DNA from: Kitasatospora sp. NA04385
Lineage (GTDB): Bacteria > Actinomycetota > Actinomycetes > Streptomycetales > Streptomycetaceae
Assembly (NCBI RefSeq): GCF_013364235.1
Contig: NZ_CP054919.1
Coordinates: 1,089,489 to 1,153,488, forward strand
Direction of reading: 5' to 3'
DNA: 64,000 bases
The notes under the pieces are model-generated. The model was not told the origin of the DNA, did not search any database, and saw nothing but the letters and a program-made list of their open reading frames with translations. Both the position numbers and the translations under genes were made by a program. This document shows, in pieces, positions 8,477-19,630 of the stretch (position 1 is its first letter; every line of letters starts with the position of its first letter).

Positions 8477-9154
8477 ATGGACGCCGCCGCCCCCGACGCC
8501 ACCCCCTCCCCCGAACCGCCCGCCCGGCCCGGACCGCCCCCGCCGTCCGAGCTGTCCGCGCTGGCCGCGGGCCTGCTGGCGCTGCCGCCCTCGCTGGGGC
8601 CGGTGCGGCTGGTCGCGGTGGACGGGCACGCGGGTTCCGGCAAGACCACCTTCGCGGGACGGCTGTCCGCCGCGCTCGGCGGCGCGCCGGTGGTGCACCT
8701 GGACGACCTGGCGACGCACCGGGAGCCGTTCGGCTGGACCGGGCGGCTGCGCGAGCAGGTGCTGGAGCCGCTGGCGCGCGGCGCGGCGGGCCGGTACCGG
8801 GTGTACGACTGGACGGCGCGGGAGTTCGGCGCCGCGCGGGAGGTGCCGGCGGCGCCGGTGGTGCTGCTGGAGGGGGTGGGCGCGGGTCGGCGGGCGGTGC
8901 GCCCGCAGCTGGCGGCGCTGCTGTGGATGGAGCTGGACCAGGCGGCCGCGCGGGCCCGCGGGGAGCTGCGGGACGGTCCGGAACTGGCCGAGTTCTGGGC
9001 CGGTTGGTCGTGTGCGGAACAGGCGCACTTCGCGGCCGACCCGAGCCGTCCGCACGCCGACCTGCGGGTCGACGGGGTCACCGGGCGAATCCTCCGGAGC
9101 ACCCTGAGTGAACCGGCCAGACCCCTCTTGACCTGCGGCGTCATCAGGATTTAA
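8477..9154 (+). CDS. P-loop kinase-like protein (uridine kinase-like)
   Basis: A 225-residue protein with a Walker A motif GHAGSGKTT at residues 50-58 after the strand VRLVAVDG, then VVHLDDL and VVLLEGV, the pattern of uridine kinase-like P-loop phosphotransferases. The first 40 residues are Pro-rich and probably disordered. The ATG at 8477 was chosen over an upstream GTG because TACCCT sits six bases ahead of it, indicating a leaderless mRNA. The substrate is unknown; nucleosides or a small metabolite are possible. It is followed by a strong hairpin, so it is a separate unit from the EccA-like gene downstream. Confidence 0.75.
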   Translation: MDAAAPDATPSPEPPARPGPPPPSELSALAAGLLALPPSLGPVRLVAVDGHAGSGKTTFAGRLSAALGGAPVVHLDDLATHREPFGWTGRLREQVLEPLARGAAGRYRVYDWTAREFGAAREVPAAPVVLLEGVGAGRRAVRPQLAALLWMELDQAAARARGELRDGPELAEFWAGWSCAEQAHFAADPSRPHADLRVDGVTGRILRSTLSEPARPLLTCGVIRI

Positions 9155-9197
9155 GTTCTGCGTGTCGCGGAAAGCAGTTGAATCCGCAACCACAGAC

Positions 9198-9239
9198 ACG
9201 GCGTCTCCGGCTTGTTCCCCCGTGAGCCGGAGGCGCCGT
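9198..9239 (+). terminator. Hairpin terminator after kinase-like gene
   Basis: A 15-bp stem with one mismatch (ACGGCGTCTCCGGCT pairing with AGCCGGAGGCGCCGT) around a 12-nt loop, 43 nt past the stop. No U-tract. Confidence 0.6.
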
Positions 9240-9380
9240 CCTGCCCTCCCCCGCGCCCGCCGGGATGCGATCGTCTCGCGCCATTCGAGCCGCGCGGCAC
9301 CCTTACGGATCAGCGCCGCGCCGGTACCATGCCACGCAGGCGCGCAGAGGAGCGCCCCGAGGGTCTGGCGGGGGGCGTCA

Positions 9381-11294
9381 GTGACGGTGGAGAGTTCCGA
9401 CGGCAGGGGTCCCGCCGCGGCGGGTCCGGATCCGGACGCCGACCGCGCCTGGTCGCGTGCCATGGACGCCTACACGGCCGGTTCGTACGCCCGCGCGGAG
9501 GAGGAGTTCCGCGCCGCGGTCTACGTCGACCCCGGCATGGCGGACGCCTGGCTCGGGCTGCACGCGCTGCGCAGCGACACCGCGGGCGCGCTGCTGGCGA
9601 TGCACCGGCACCGGGACCGCTTCGGCGAGCAGCGCGAGCGGCACCGCCGTCCGCTCAGTTCCTGGTACTGGCTGGGCTGGTGGGTGCAGCCGGTGCTGGA
9701 GACCCCGCAGGACCTGGCGCTGGCGCACGCCTCGCACTGGCTGGACGGCCGCCACCTGGCCGAGCTGGAGCAGGCCCTGACGGCCTGTCCGCCGCCCGAG
9801 CAGGAGCCCGCGGTGCGCTTCCTGCACGCCTGTCGCTCCTACCTGTTGAAGGACTGGGAGCAGCTGATCCGGGACACCGACCGCCTGCTGGACGACCCGG
9901 TGCTGGGCATCGAGGCCGGTCTGTTCGCCGGCATGGCCCGGGTCCGCCTCGACATGTGCGCGCAGGCCCAGCGCCCGCTGGCCGCCTCGCTGACGCGCTG
10001 CCGCTCCGAGCAGCCGCAGCGCAAGGAGCTGCGCTACTGGCTGGCCCGGGCGTACGAGGGCGCGGGGCGCAGCGCGGCGGCGCTGCCGCTGTACCGGGCG
10101 GTGCACCGGGCGGACCCGGCGTTCATGGACACCGAGCAGCGGCTGGCGGCGATCGCCGCCGAGGACGGGCTGCTGGACGGCGAGGCGTTCGGCGAGTACC
10201 GGGGCGCGGCGGCCGCGCTGGAGGTCCTGGAGGAGCTGGAGCCGGTGGAGTTCCGCGGCGGCTCCGGCGGGGTCAGCGAGGAGGCCTGTGCCGAGGAGGA
10301 GGAGCCGGCCGCGGCCGAGCCGGGCCGGGCGCAGTTGGCCGAACGGGCGGGCGGCGCCTCGGCGCTGTCGCCGCGCGCGGGCGGCTGGCCCGCCGCGCAG
10401 GCCGTCCCGGCCTCGGGCCCGAACCCGGCCCCGGCCGCCCGGCTGGAGCTGGACCAGGCGCTGGCCGAGCTGGAGGCGATGGTCGGCCTCGACCCGGTCA
10501 AGCGTCAGGTGCGGGCGCTGTCGGCGCAGTTGCGGATGGCCCGGCTGCGGGCGGACCGCGGGCTGCCGGTGCAGCCGCCCAAGCGGCACTTCGTGTTCTC
10601 CGGCCCGTCCGGCACCGGCAAGACCACGGTGGCGCGCATCCTCGGCCGGGTCTTCCACGCCCTCGGGCTGCTCTCCGGCGACCACCTGGTGGAGGCCCAA
10701 CGGGCCGACCTGGTGGGCGAGTTCCTGGGCCAGACGGCGGTGAAGGCGAACGAGCTGATCGACTCGGCGCTGGACGGCGTGCTGTTCATAGACGAGGCCT
10801 ACTCGCTGGCCAACTCCGGCTACAGCAAGGGCGACGCGTACGGCGACGAGGCGCTGCAGGTCCTGCTGAAGCGGGCGGAGGACAATCGGGACAGGCTTGT
10901 CGTCATCCTTGCGGGGTACCCGGACGGCATGAATCGACTACTGGCAACGAACCCGGGTCTGAACTCCCGATTCACCACCCGGGTCGACTTCCCTTCCTAC
11001 CGGCCGGCCGAACTGGCCGACATCGGCCTGCAGTTGGCACGGGCCGACGGTGACGGCTGGGACGTGGACGCGGCCGAGGAACTCACCTCGATCTGTGGGC
11101 ACGTGGTGGCCGAGGGCTGGATCGACCAGCTCGGCAACGGCCGCTTCGTCCGCACCCTGTACGAGAAGTCCTGCGCCTACCGGGACCTGCGGCTGTCCGG
11201 CCAGCGCGGCGCGCCCTCCCGCGAGGACCTGGCCACGCTGCGCCTGCCGGACCTGCTGCAGGCGTACGGCGAGCTGATCGACGGCCACCAGTGA
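9381..11294 (+). CDS. EccA-like AAA+ ATPase (CbxX/CfxQ family)
   Basis: A 637-residue protein with the two-part plan of type VII EccA proteins. An N-terminal tetratricopeptide-like helical region (residues 22-285; TAGSYARAEEEFRAAVYVDP) is joined by an acidic low-complexity linker (295-350) to a CbxX/CfxQ AAA+ domain (355-637). Walker A is GPSGTGKT (408-415), Walker B is VLFIDEAY (Asp471-Glu472), and NPGLNSRF supplies a sensor/arginine-finger region. The GTG at 9381 follows GGCGGGGGG. It overlaps the next gene by four bases (GTGA), so the two are translationally coupled. EccA normally belongs to ESX loci, but no eccB, eccD or mycP is visible here; the FtsK/EccC-like fragment at the window start is the only possible partner nearby. 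Confidence 0.85.
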   Translation: MTVESSDGRGPAAAGPDPDADRAWSRAMDAYTAGSYARAEEEFRAAVYVDPGMADAWLGLHALRSDTAGALLAMHRHRDRFGEQRERHRRPLSSWYWLGWWVQPVLETPQDLALAHASHWLDGRHLAELEQALTACPPPEQEPAVRFLHACRSYLLKDWEQLIRDTDRLLDDPVLGIEAGLFAGMARVRLDMCAQAQRPLAASLTRCRSEQPQRKELRYWLARAYEGAGRSAAALPLYRAVHRADPAFMDTEQRLAAIAAEDGLLDGEAFGEYRGAAAALEVLEELEPVEFRGGSGGVSEEACAEEEEPAAAEPGRAQLAERAGGASALSPRAGGWPAAQAVPASGPNPAPAARLELDQALAELEAMVGLDPVKRQVRALSAQLRMARLRADRGLPVQPPKRHFVFSGPSGTGKTTVARILGRVFHALGLLSGDHLVEAQRADLVGEFLGQTAVKANELIDSALDGVLFIDEAYSLANSGYSKGDAYGDEALQVLLKRAEDNRDRLVVILAGYPDGMNRLLATNPGLNSRFTTRVDFPSYRPAELADIGLQLARADGDGWDVDAAEELTSICGHVVAEGWIDQLGNGRFVRTLYEKSCAYRDLRLSGQRGAPSREDLATLRLPDLLQAYGELIDGHQ

Positions 11295-12064
11295 GGGGCC
11301 GTCGGGAGTCCCGGCGGGAGGACCTGCCGGAGGAGCGCGCGGAGGACGATCCGGCGCCGAGAGTGCCCGCTCCGGCCCGGTCCGGGCAGGGGCGCGCGCC
11401 GCGCCGCACCGGCGGGAGCACCGGGGGGCGGCGGGTGCCCTGGTACGTCTCGCTGCCCGTCACGCTGGCCGTGATCCTGGCGCTGTTCCTGGCGATGGGG
11501 AACCTGGGCTGGCTGCCGGGCCTGCCGAACCCCTTCGCCGAGAAGAGCGTCGACCGCAGCCAGCCCGCGGTCCTCAAGTCGGTGCAGAACATGAGCCGGT
11601 ACAACGCGGCCACCGGTGACTTCCAGGTCATCGTGGACCTCGCGAACGAGGCGAAGTTCCTGCCGTCGGCGATCCTGGGCACCCGCAGCCTGTACGTGGG
11701 CGCGGGCAGCGTCGAGGCGTACGTGGACCTCGGCAAGCTCGGGCCGGACTCGGTGAAGGTCTCCGAGGACCGGCGGACGGCGTCCATCACCATTCCGCAC
11801 GCGCAGCTCGCCGGGGCGGCGCTCGACGTCAAGCGCTCCTACATGTACTCGCAGGAGCGCGGCCTGTTCGACCGGCTCGGCGACCTGTTCTCGTCGAGCA
11901 CCTCCGAGGACCAGCACAAGGTGGAGCTGCTGGCCGTGGAGAAGATCGACAAGGCGGCGAAGGAGACCGGGCTGACCGGGACGGCGGAGAACAACACCAA
12001 GGCGATGCTGACGGGCCTGCTGGGCTCGCTGGGCTTCACCCAGGTCACGGTGACCGTGGCCTGA
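11291..12064 (+). CDS. DUF4230 membrane-anchored protein
   Basis: A 257-residue protein with a charged, disordered cytoplasmic head (1-48), one membrane segment (about 51-72, WYVSLPVTLAVILALFLAMG) and an extracytoplasmic domain (75-257) of the DUF4230 type. Typical features are the lines GTRSLYVGAGSVEAYVDLGK and TASITIPHAQL. Function unknown. It starts at GTG 11291 inside the stop of the EccA-like gene and so is made with it in a fixed ratio. A plausible reading is that the ATPase works on or through this anchored partner at the membrane. A hairpin closes the unit. Confidence 0.85.
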   Translation: MRGRRESRREDLPEERAEDDPAPRVPAPARSGQGRAPRRTGGSTGGRRVPWYVSLPVTLAVILALFLAMGNLGWLPGLPNPFAEKSVDRSQPAVLKSVQNMSRYNAATGDFQVIVDLANEAKFLPSAILGTRSLYVGAGSVEAYVDLGKLGPDSVKVSEDRRTASITIPHAQLAGAALDVKRSYMYSQERGLFDRLGDLFSSSTSEDQHKVELLAVEKIDKAAKETGLTGTAENNTKAMLTGLLGSLGFTQVTVTVA

Positions 12065-12077
12065 CCCGCCCGCCGCG

Positions 12078-12122
12078 ACGACGGACGGCCGGCCCCCTCG
12101 GCGGGGGCCGGCCGTCCGTCGT
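12078..12122. terminator. Bidirectional hairpin between convergent units
   Basis: A perfect stem of about 20 bp (ACGACGGACGGCCGGCCCCC with its complement) and TCGG-type loop lies 13 nt after the DUF4230 stop and 11 nt before the stop of the convergent CNNM gene. It can end transcripts from both sides. Confidence 0.8.
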
Positions 12123-12132
12123 GCGGTCCGGG

Positions 12133-13182
12133 TCAGCGCTGGGCGGCGGTGGGCGGCCGGTGGTCGGGGTCGTGCACCTCGCCGACCAGTTCCTCCAGCA
12201 CGTCCTCCAGGGCGACCAGGCCGAGCTGGCGCCCGTCCGGGTCGACCACGGCGGCCAGGTGGGCGGCGGCCCGGCGCATCGCGGCGAGCGCGTCGTCCAG
12301 CGGCAGGCCGGAGCGCAGCACGGTGATCGGCCGCCACAGCCGGGCCGGGATCGGCGCGGTCAGGTCGTCGGCCTCCAGCGAGTCCTTGAGGTGCAGGTAG
12401 CCGAGGACGGTGCCGTGCTCGTCGGCGACCGGGAAGCGGGAGAAGCCGGTGCGCACGGCGAGGCGCTGGATCTCCTCGCCGGTGACCTCGCGGCCGACGG
12501 TGACCAGCTGCTCGGGGGCGAGCAGCACCTCGGTGACCGGGCGGCTGCCCATCTCCAGGGCGTCCTCCAGGCGTTCGCGGCGGCTGTCGTCGAGCAGGCC
12601 GGCCTCGCCGGAGTCGGTGAGCATCAGCAGCAGTTGCTCGCTGGTGGCGACCGAGTCGACCTCGTCCTTGGGCTCGACCCGGAACAGCCGCAGCACGCCG
12701 TTGGCGAAGGCGTTCAGGAAGGCGATGAACGGGGCCAGCCAGCGGGCCAGCCGGTCCAGCGGCGGGCCGAGCCAGAGCGCGGCCTTCTCCGGCCCGGCCA
12801 GGGCGAGGTTCTTCGGCACCATCTCGCCGATCACCATGTGCAGGAAGACCACGATGCTCAGCGCGATGGCGTAGCTCAGCAGGTGCATCGCCGAGTCGGG
12901 CACGCCGAGCGCGTGGAAGGCGGGCTCCAGCAGGTGCGCGATGGTGGGCTCGGCGAGCGCGCCGAGCAGCAGCGAGCAGACGGTGATGCCGAGCTGGGCG
13001 GCGGCCAGCATCGCGGAGACGTTGGACAGCGCGTGCAGCACGGTGCGGGCGCGCTTGTCGCCGGCCTCGGCGAGCGGTTCGACCTGGCTGCGGCGCACCG
13101 AGATGACGGCGAACTCGGCGCCGACGAAGAACGCGTTGCCGAGCAGCAGGAGCAGGGAGAAGGCGAGTTGCAGGGCGCTCAT
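12133..13182 (-). CDS. CNNM/CBS-pair membrane protein (CorC/HlyC-like), short form
   Basis: A 349-residue protein with an N-terminal CNNM transmembrane domain (residues 1-190; NAFFVGAEFAVISVRRSQVE and MVIGEMVPKNLAL are hallmark segments) and a cytosolic CBS pair (about 205-335). Such proteins are linked to magnesium or cobalt efflux in bacteria. It lacks the C-terminal CorC_HlyC domain of its upstream partner. The ATG at 13182 overlaps that partner's stop by four bases (ATGA), so the two CNNM proteins are coupled and probably form a hetero-dimer. It ends at the shared hairpin. Confidence 0.9.
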   Translation of the reverse strand: MSALQLAFSLLLLLGNAFFVGAEFAVISVRRSQVEPLAEAGDKRARTVLHALSNVSAMLAAAQLGITVCSLLLGALAEPTIAHLLEPAFHALGVPDSAMHLLSYAIALSIVVFLHMVIGEMVPKNLALAGPEKAALWLGPPLDRLARWLAPFIAFLNAFANGVLRLFRVEPKDEVDSVATSEQLLLMLTDSGEAGLLDDSRRERLEDALEMGSRPVTEVLLAPEQLVTVGREVTGEEIQRLAVRTGFSRFPVADEHGTVLGYLHLKDSLEADDLTAPIPARLWRPITVLRSGLPLDDALAAMRRAAAHLAAVVDPDGRQLGLVALEDVLEELVGEVHDPDHRPPTAAQR

Positions 13183-14531
13183 CGGTGGTTGTCCCGGTCC
13201 TCGTGCTGGTCGGCGGGGTCCGCGTCCTCGCGCACCCGGCGGACCTCGACCCGGCTGGTGCGGTGCCGGTCGACGGCGGTCACGGTCAGTTCCCAGCCGG
13301 GCAGGTGGGCGCGCTCGCCGACGGCGGGGAGCTTGCCGAGCAGGTCGGCGAGCAGGCCGCCGAGCGTCTCGTACGGGCCGTCGGGGGCGTTCAGGCCGAT
13401 CTTGGCGAGCTGGTCGAGCCGGGCCCGGCCGTCGGCGTCCCAGACCGGCAGTCCGTCGCGCGGGGCGAGCGGGCGCAGGTCGGGGGTGTCGGCGGGGTCG
13501 TGCTCGTCCTGGACCTCGCCGACCACCTCCTCGACGATGTCCTCGATGGTGGCGACGCCGGCGGTGCCGCCGTACTCGTCGACCACCACGGCCATCGGTT
13601 CGCGGCCGCGCAGCAGGTCGAGCAGCCGCTCGGCGGGCATGGTCTCGGGGACCAGCAGCGGCGGGGCGGCGAGGTGGCGGACCCGGGTGTGGTCGCGGCG
13701 CCCGGCGGGGACGGCGAGGGCGTCCTTGAGGGTGACGGTGCCGGTGACCTCGTCGAGGCTCTCGGCGTACACCGGGAAGCGGCTCAGCCCGGTGGCCCGG
13801 GTCAGGTTGAGCACGTCGGTGGCGGTGGCGTCCTCCTGGAGGGCGGCGACGTCGATCCGCGGCGTCATCACGGACTCGGCGGTCAGCTCGCGCAGGCCCA
13901 GGGTGCGGACGAACAGCGTCGCGGACTGCTCGTCCATGACGCCGGCCTGGTAGGAGTGCCGGGCCAGCGCGACGAGTTCGTCGGCGGTGCGGGCGTGGCC
14001 GAGCTCCTCCTGCGGTTCGACGCCGAGGGCCCGGACGATCCGGTCGGCGGAGCCGTTGAGGAAGGAGATCAGCGGCCGGCAGGCGGCGGAGAACGCGCGC
14101 TGCGGGCCGACCACGGCGTAGGCGACCCGGAGCGGCCGGGAGATCGCCCAGTTCTTCGGGACGAGTTCGCCGATCACCATCTGGATCACGGTGGCCAGCA
14201 CCAGGCCGACGATCAGCGCGGTGCCGCGGGCCGCCGACTCGGGCAGGCCGACGGCGGTGAACACCGGGCCGAGCAGGGTGGAGAGCGCCGGTTCGGCGAG
14301 CATGCCGACCACCAGCGAGGTGATGGTGATGCCGAGTTGGGCGCCGGAGAGCTGGAAGGACAGCTTGTGCAGGGCCTTGGAGAGGCTCTTGGCCCGCCGG
14401 TCGCCGTCGGCCGCGGCGCGTTCCACGGTGCCGCGGTCGGCGGTCACGAACGCGAACTCGGCGGCCACGAACAGGCCGTTGGCGAGGATGAGCAGGAATG
14501 CCGCGAGCAGCAGGAGCCAGGCGGTGGTCAT
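13179..14531 (-). CDS. CNNM/CBS/CorC domain membrane protein (hemolysin-like), long form
   Basis: A 450-residue member of the CorC/HlyC 'hemolysin' family. Order: CNNM domain (1-195; VAAEFAFVTADRGTVER, MVIGELVPKNWAI), CBS pair (210-340, with VVVDEYGGTAGVATIEDIVE, a diagnostic line), then the CorC_HlyC domain (355-440). The family is associated with divalent cation efflux. The ATG at 14531 begins the unit and the gene is translationally coupled to the shorter CNNM gene. Paired CNNM genes of this kind are common in actinomycetes. Confidence 0.92.
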   Translation of the reverse strand: MTTAWLLLLAAFLLILANGLFVAAEFAFVTADRGTVERAAADGDRRAKSLSKALHKLSFQLSGAQLGITITSLVVGMLAEPALSTLLGPVFTAVGLPESAARGTALIVGLVLATVIQMVIGELVPKNWAISRPLRVAYAVVGPQRAFSAACRPLISFLNGSADRIVRALGVEPQEELGHARTADELVALARHSYQAGVMDEQSATLFVRTLGLRELTAESVMTPRIDVAALQEDATATDVLNLTRATGLSRFPVYAESLDEVTGTVTLKDALAVPAGRRDHTRVRHLAAPPLLVPETMPAERLLDLLRGREPMAVVVDEYGGTAGVATIEDIVEEVVGEVQDEHDPADTPDLRPLAPRDGLPVWDADGRARLDQLAKIGLNAPDGPYETLGGLLADLLGKLPAVGERAHLPGWELTVTAVDRHRTSRVEVRRVREDADPADQHEDRDNHR

Positions 14532-14737
14532 CGGGCCGCCTGCCTTCCCCGGTCGAAGACGTGCGCGGCGGCGCGGGTACTACCGGACGGATCGTCCATC
14601 GAGGGGAGGTGTCACTCCTCTGGTCGCGGGTGGAGGCGGGAAGCCCGGGACTGCAGGGGCTTTGCCGCGGTTTTACCAGCGTAGACGATACCCGAACGCT
14701 TCTCGGGGCCTGTTCGACCCGTCCGTCCGGGGGCGTG

Positions 14738-15190
14738 TCAGGCCTGTACCCCGCCGCGCTGTTCGACCAGGTCGCGCAGGGTGCGGGCGGCGGCGACGGC
14801 CTGCTCCCGCCCGCCGCCGGGCTGGATGCCGACGGCGGCCAGCGCGGTGCCGTCGGCGAGGTCGAGCATCACCCAGGGGTCGCCGGCCCGGAAGTTGACC
14901 CGGACCACCTCGGCCCAGGACAGCCGGCGGCTGCGGACGAAGTTGACCACCGTCAGGCCCGCGTCGTCGGCGACCACCTTGGGGCGGGCCAGCATCAGGC
15001 CGACTGCGGCGAACAGCAGGCCGGAGCCGACCATCATGGCCCGGTCGTTGAACTGCCAGCTCTCCGGGAGCGCGACCGCCAGCACCGAGAACAGCACCAC
15101 CAGCACGGCGCACAGCGTGTAGAGCACGACGCGGTTGCGGCGGGGCGCCCAGGTCACGGGCAGGGTGGCGGCGGGGGCGGGCACGGACAC
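14738..15190 (-). CDS. PH-like domain membrane protein
   Basis: A 150-residue protein with two membrane segments (about residues 20-70; VLYTLCAVLVVLFSVLAVAL and MMVGSGLLFAAVGLMLA) and a C-terminal bacterial PH-like domain. That domain carries DDAGLTVVNFVRSRRLSWAE, the usual line of short actinobacterial PH proteins. The GTG at 15190 follows CTGGAG. It is the last gene after hisG, 56 bp downstream on the same strand, and a gene of this kind at the end of the his/rib cluster is familiar from streptomycetes. Role unknown. Confidence 0.82.
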   Translation of the reverse strand: MSVPAPAATLPVTWAPRRNRVVLYTLCAVLVVLFSVLAVALPESWQFNDRAMMVGSGLLFAAVGLMLARPKVVADDAGLTVVNFVRSRRLSWAEVVRVNFRAGDPWVMLDLADGTALAAVGIQPGGGREQAVAAARTLRDLVEQRGGVQA

Positions 15191-15246
15191 GGGTGGCTCC
15201 AGGGTGGGGCGGGGGCCGCGGGCGGCGGCCCCCGTCCGGCGGCGGG

Positions 15247-16095
15247 TCAGAGGCGGCAGGCGTGGATGTTGGTGACCAGGATGGCGCGGGCGCCGATCGC
15301 CCACAGGTCGTCCATGATCCGCTGGGCCTCCTTGCGGAGCACCATCGAGCGGACCGCCACCCAGCCCTCGGTGTGCAGCGGCGAGACGGTCGGCGACTCC
15401 AGGCCCGGGGTGAGGGCGACGGCCTCGCCGACCTTCTCGGCGCGGATGTCGTAGTCCATCAGCACGTAGCGGCGGGCCACCAGCACGCCCTGCAGGCGGC
15501 GCAGGAACTGCTCGACCGCGGCGTCCTCGCCGGCGCCCTTGGAGCGGATCACCACGGCGTCGGAGACCAGGATCGGGTCGCCGAACACCTCCAGGCCCGC
15601 GTTGCGCAGGCTGGTGCCGGTCTCCACCACGTCGGCGATCACGTCGGCGACGCCCAGGTGCACGGCGGTCTCGACGGCGCCGTCCAGCTTGGTGACGGTG
15701 GCCTTCACGCCGTGCTCGGCGAGGTGCTGCTCGACCAGGCCGGTGTACGAGGTGGCGATCCGCAGGCCGTCCAGGTCCCGGACGTTCGAGATCCCGGTGC
15801 CGACCGGCTTGGCGAACCGGAAGGTCGAGCCGGCGAAGCCGAGCGCGAGCACCTCCTCGGCCTCGGAGGCCGAGTCCAGCAGCAGGTCGCGGCCGGTGAT
15901 GCCGACGTCGAGGCGGCCGGAGCCGACGTACACGGCGATGTCGCGCGGGCGCAGGAAGAAGAACTCGACCTGGTTGTCCGGGTCGACCAGGACGAGTTCC
16001 TTGGCCTCCTTGCGCTGCCGGTAGCCGGCCTCATGGAGCATCTCCGCCGCGGGACCCGAGAGCGAACCCTTGTTGGGGACGGCGATGCGGAGCAT
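15247..16095 (-). CDS. hisG: ATP phosphoribosyltransferase, long form
   Basis: HisG catalyses the first step of histidine synthesis, joining ATP and PRPP, and is feedback-inhibited by histidine. The 282-residue length is that of the hexameric long form with a C-terminal ACT-like regulatory domain (about 210-282). Visible motifs are MLRIAVPNKGSLS at the start and DGAVETAVHLGVADVIADVV, the PRPP-binding region with ETGTSL. The ATG at 16095 has GAAGGG upstream. hisE lies 41 bp upstream on the same strand, so steps one and two of the pathway are co-transcribed, apart from the rest of the his genes. Confidence 0.96.
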   Translation of the reverse strand: MLRIAVPNKGSLSGPAAEMLHEAGYRQRKEAKELVLVDPDNQVEFFFLRPRDIAVYVGSGRLDVGITGRDLLLDSASEAEEVLALGFAGSTFRFAKPVGTGISNVRDLDGLRIATSYTGLVEQHLAEHGVKATVTKLDGAVETAVHLGVADVIADVVETGTSLRNAGLEVFGDPILVSDAVVIRSKGAGEDAAVEQFLRRLQGVLVARRYVLMDYDIRAEKVGEAVALTPGLESPTVSPLHTEGWVAVRSMVLRKEAQRIMDDLWAIGARAILVTNIHACRL

Positions 16096-16136
16096 GAGTG
16101 GCGAACCCTTCGCGTTGGCGATCACTGTGGTGGGAC

Positions 16137-16409
16137 TCAGAGGTACTTGTAGACGTCTTCGAGCGTCAGCCCGCGGGCGAGCATCATCACCTGGACGTGG
16201 TAGAGGAGCTGCGAGATCTCCTCCGCCGCCTCCTCGGGCGACTGGTACTCGGCGGCCATCCAGACCTCGGCGGCCTCCTCGACGACCTTCTTGCCGATCG
16301 CGTGGACGCCCTGCTGCACGAGCTGGGCGGTGCGGGAGGACGCGGGGTCGCCGGTGGCGGCCTTCTGCTGGAGCTCGACGAAGAGCTCCTCGAATGTCTT
16401 GGAAGCCAT
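16137..16409 (-). CDS. hisE: Phosphoribosyl-ATP pyrophosphatase
   Basis: A 90-residue all-helical enzyme that removes pyrophosphate from phosphoribosyl-ATP, the second step of histidine synthesis. The metal-binding signature is [14 protein letters not shown], followed by [19 protein letters not shown]. Length and motif order match stand-alone HisE proteins. It lies between ribH (123 bp upstream) and hisG on the same strand. Confidence 0.95.
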   Translation of the reverse strand: MASKTFEELFVELQQKAATGDPASSRTAQLVQQGVHAIGKKVVEEAAEVWMAAEYQSPEEAAEEISQLLYHVQVMMLARGLTLEDVYKYL

Positions 16410-16532
16410 GATGGGCTCACCTTACGGGGTGCGGGCTGACGTACGGTAAACGGTTTCGCACCGTGGACAGTCGGGTGGACGTCCGGGCGGATCTCCGGAC
16501 GAACGGCCCGGCGGTTCCACGTCCCGGCGGTC

Positions 16533-18341
<1,809 letters not shown>

Positions 18342-18345
<4 letters not shown>

Positions 18346-18974
18346 GCGGCGGCTCCCTTGGCGAGCGGGGCGGTGCGGGCCTTCGTCCACCAGCTGGCCA
18401 GGCCGGCCACCACCAGGACGAAGTAGACGGTGAAGGTCAGGGCGGTGAAGGAGTAGCCGTGCTGGTAGGCGTAGGGCACGCCGATCAGGTCGACGGCCAG
18501 CCAGGCGAACCAGAACTCGACCCAGCCGCGGGCCTGGGCGTACATCGCGGCCAGCGTGCCGACGAAGATGTAGGCGTCGAACAGCGGGGCGTAGGAGAGG
18601 TCCGGCTTGAGGTGGAAGAGCCCGGCGACGGCGGCGGTGCCGGCCGCGGTGGCGGCGACCAGGAGGGCCCGCTCGGTCCAGGTGGCGAAGCGCACCTCGA
18701 CCCGGCCGGTGTCCCGGCGGCCGCGCTGCCACTGCGTCCAGCCCCAGACCGAGGCGACCACGACGATGGCCTGCTTGCCGATCAGGCCGGGCAGGTGGCT
18801 GTTCCAGAAGGCGGTGATCAGCACCGCCCCGGCCAGCAGCTGGACCGGCCAGGTCAGCACCGAGCGGCGCCAGCCGAGGACCAGGCCGGTCAGGCCTATC
18901 AGGTTGCCGACCATGTCGGCGACCTTCACCTGCTCGCCGAAGGCGGTGAAGGTCAGTTGGGCGAAGGAACTCAC
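18342..18974 (-). CDS. ribM: Riboflavin transporter RibM (PnuC family)
   Basis: A 210-residue PnuC-family membrane protein with about seven segments. PnuC carriers take up vitamin precursors by facilitated diffusion; the branch found inside riboflavin operons of actinomycetes (RibM/PnuX) carries riboflavin or roseoflavin. Context decides the assignment: it lies between ribE and ribBA, overlapping each by four bases (ATGA). The motifs [12 protein letters not shown] and [18 protein letters not shown] are typical. A nicotinamide riboside carrier is the alternative but is unlikely here. Confidence 0.88.
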
Positions 18975-19630
18975 TTGGTACCCCCCGGGGTGTCGGGCAG
19001 CGCGCGGGTGTCGAGCAGCCGCTCGACGTACTTGGCGAGGACGTCCACCTCGAGGTTGACGGGCTCGCCGACCTGCTTGGCGCCCAGCGTGGTGAGGGCG
19101 AGGGTGGCGGGGATCAGCGAGACGGTGAACGAGTCGAGGGCGGCCTCGACGACGGTGAGGCTCACTCCGTCCACGGTGATCGACCCCTTCTCCACCAGGT
19201 AGCGGGCGATCGGCTGCGGGAGGCTGAAGCGCAGCACCTCCCAGCGCGGGGCGCCGTCCGCGTCGAGGTCGCCGGGCGCGCGGGACAGCAGCGTGCCGGT
19301 GGCGTCGACGTGCCCCTGCACCAGGTGGCCGCCGAGCCGGGCGCCGAGCGCCATCGCCCTCTCCAGGTTGACCCGGGAGCCGGGGCGCAGCACGCCGAGG
19401 CTGGAGCGCCGCAGCGTCTCGCGCATCACGTCGGCGCTGAACTCGCCCGCACGGTCGGCCAGTTGCTCGTTGTCGTCGAGGACGGTCAGACAGACGCCGT
19501 TGACCGCGATCGAGTCGCCGTGCCGGGCGTCGGCCGTCACGACCGGTCCGCGCAGGCGGATGCGCGAGGATTCGCCGATCTCCTCGATGGAGACGACCTC
19601 GCCGAGCTCTTCGATGATGCCGGTGAACAC
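18971..19630 (-). CDS. ribE: Riboflavin synthase, alpha chain
   Basis: RibE (also called RibC) converts two lumazine molecules to riboflavin. The 219-residue protein shows the internal duplication of the family: lumazine-binding barrel one begins [12 protein letters not shown] and contains [11 protein letters not shown]; barrel two contains [13 protein letters not shown] and [10 protein letters not shown]. The GTG at 19630 follows GAGGAGA at good spacing. It is the first gene of the riboflavin operon, about 190 nt behind the FMN aptamer. Gene order is ribE-ribM-ribBA-ribH; ribD is not in this cluster. Confidence 0.96.
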   Translation of the reverse strand: MFTGIIEELGEVVSIEEIGESSRIRLRGPVVTADARHGDSIAVNGVCLTVLDDNEQLADRAGEFSADVMRETLRRSSLGVLRPGSRVNLERAMALGARLGGHLVQGHVDATGTLLSRAPGDLDADGAPRWEVLRFSLPQPIARYLVEKGSITVDGVSLTVVEAALDSFTVSLIPATLALTTLGAKQVGEPVNLEVDVLAKYVERLLDTRALPDTPGGTK

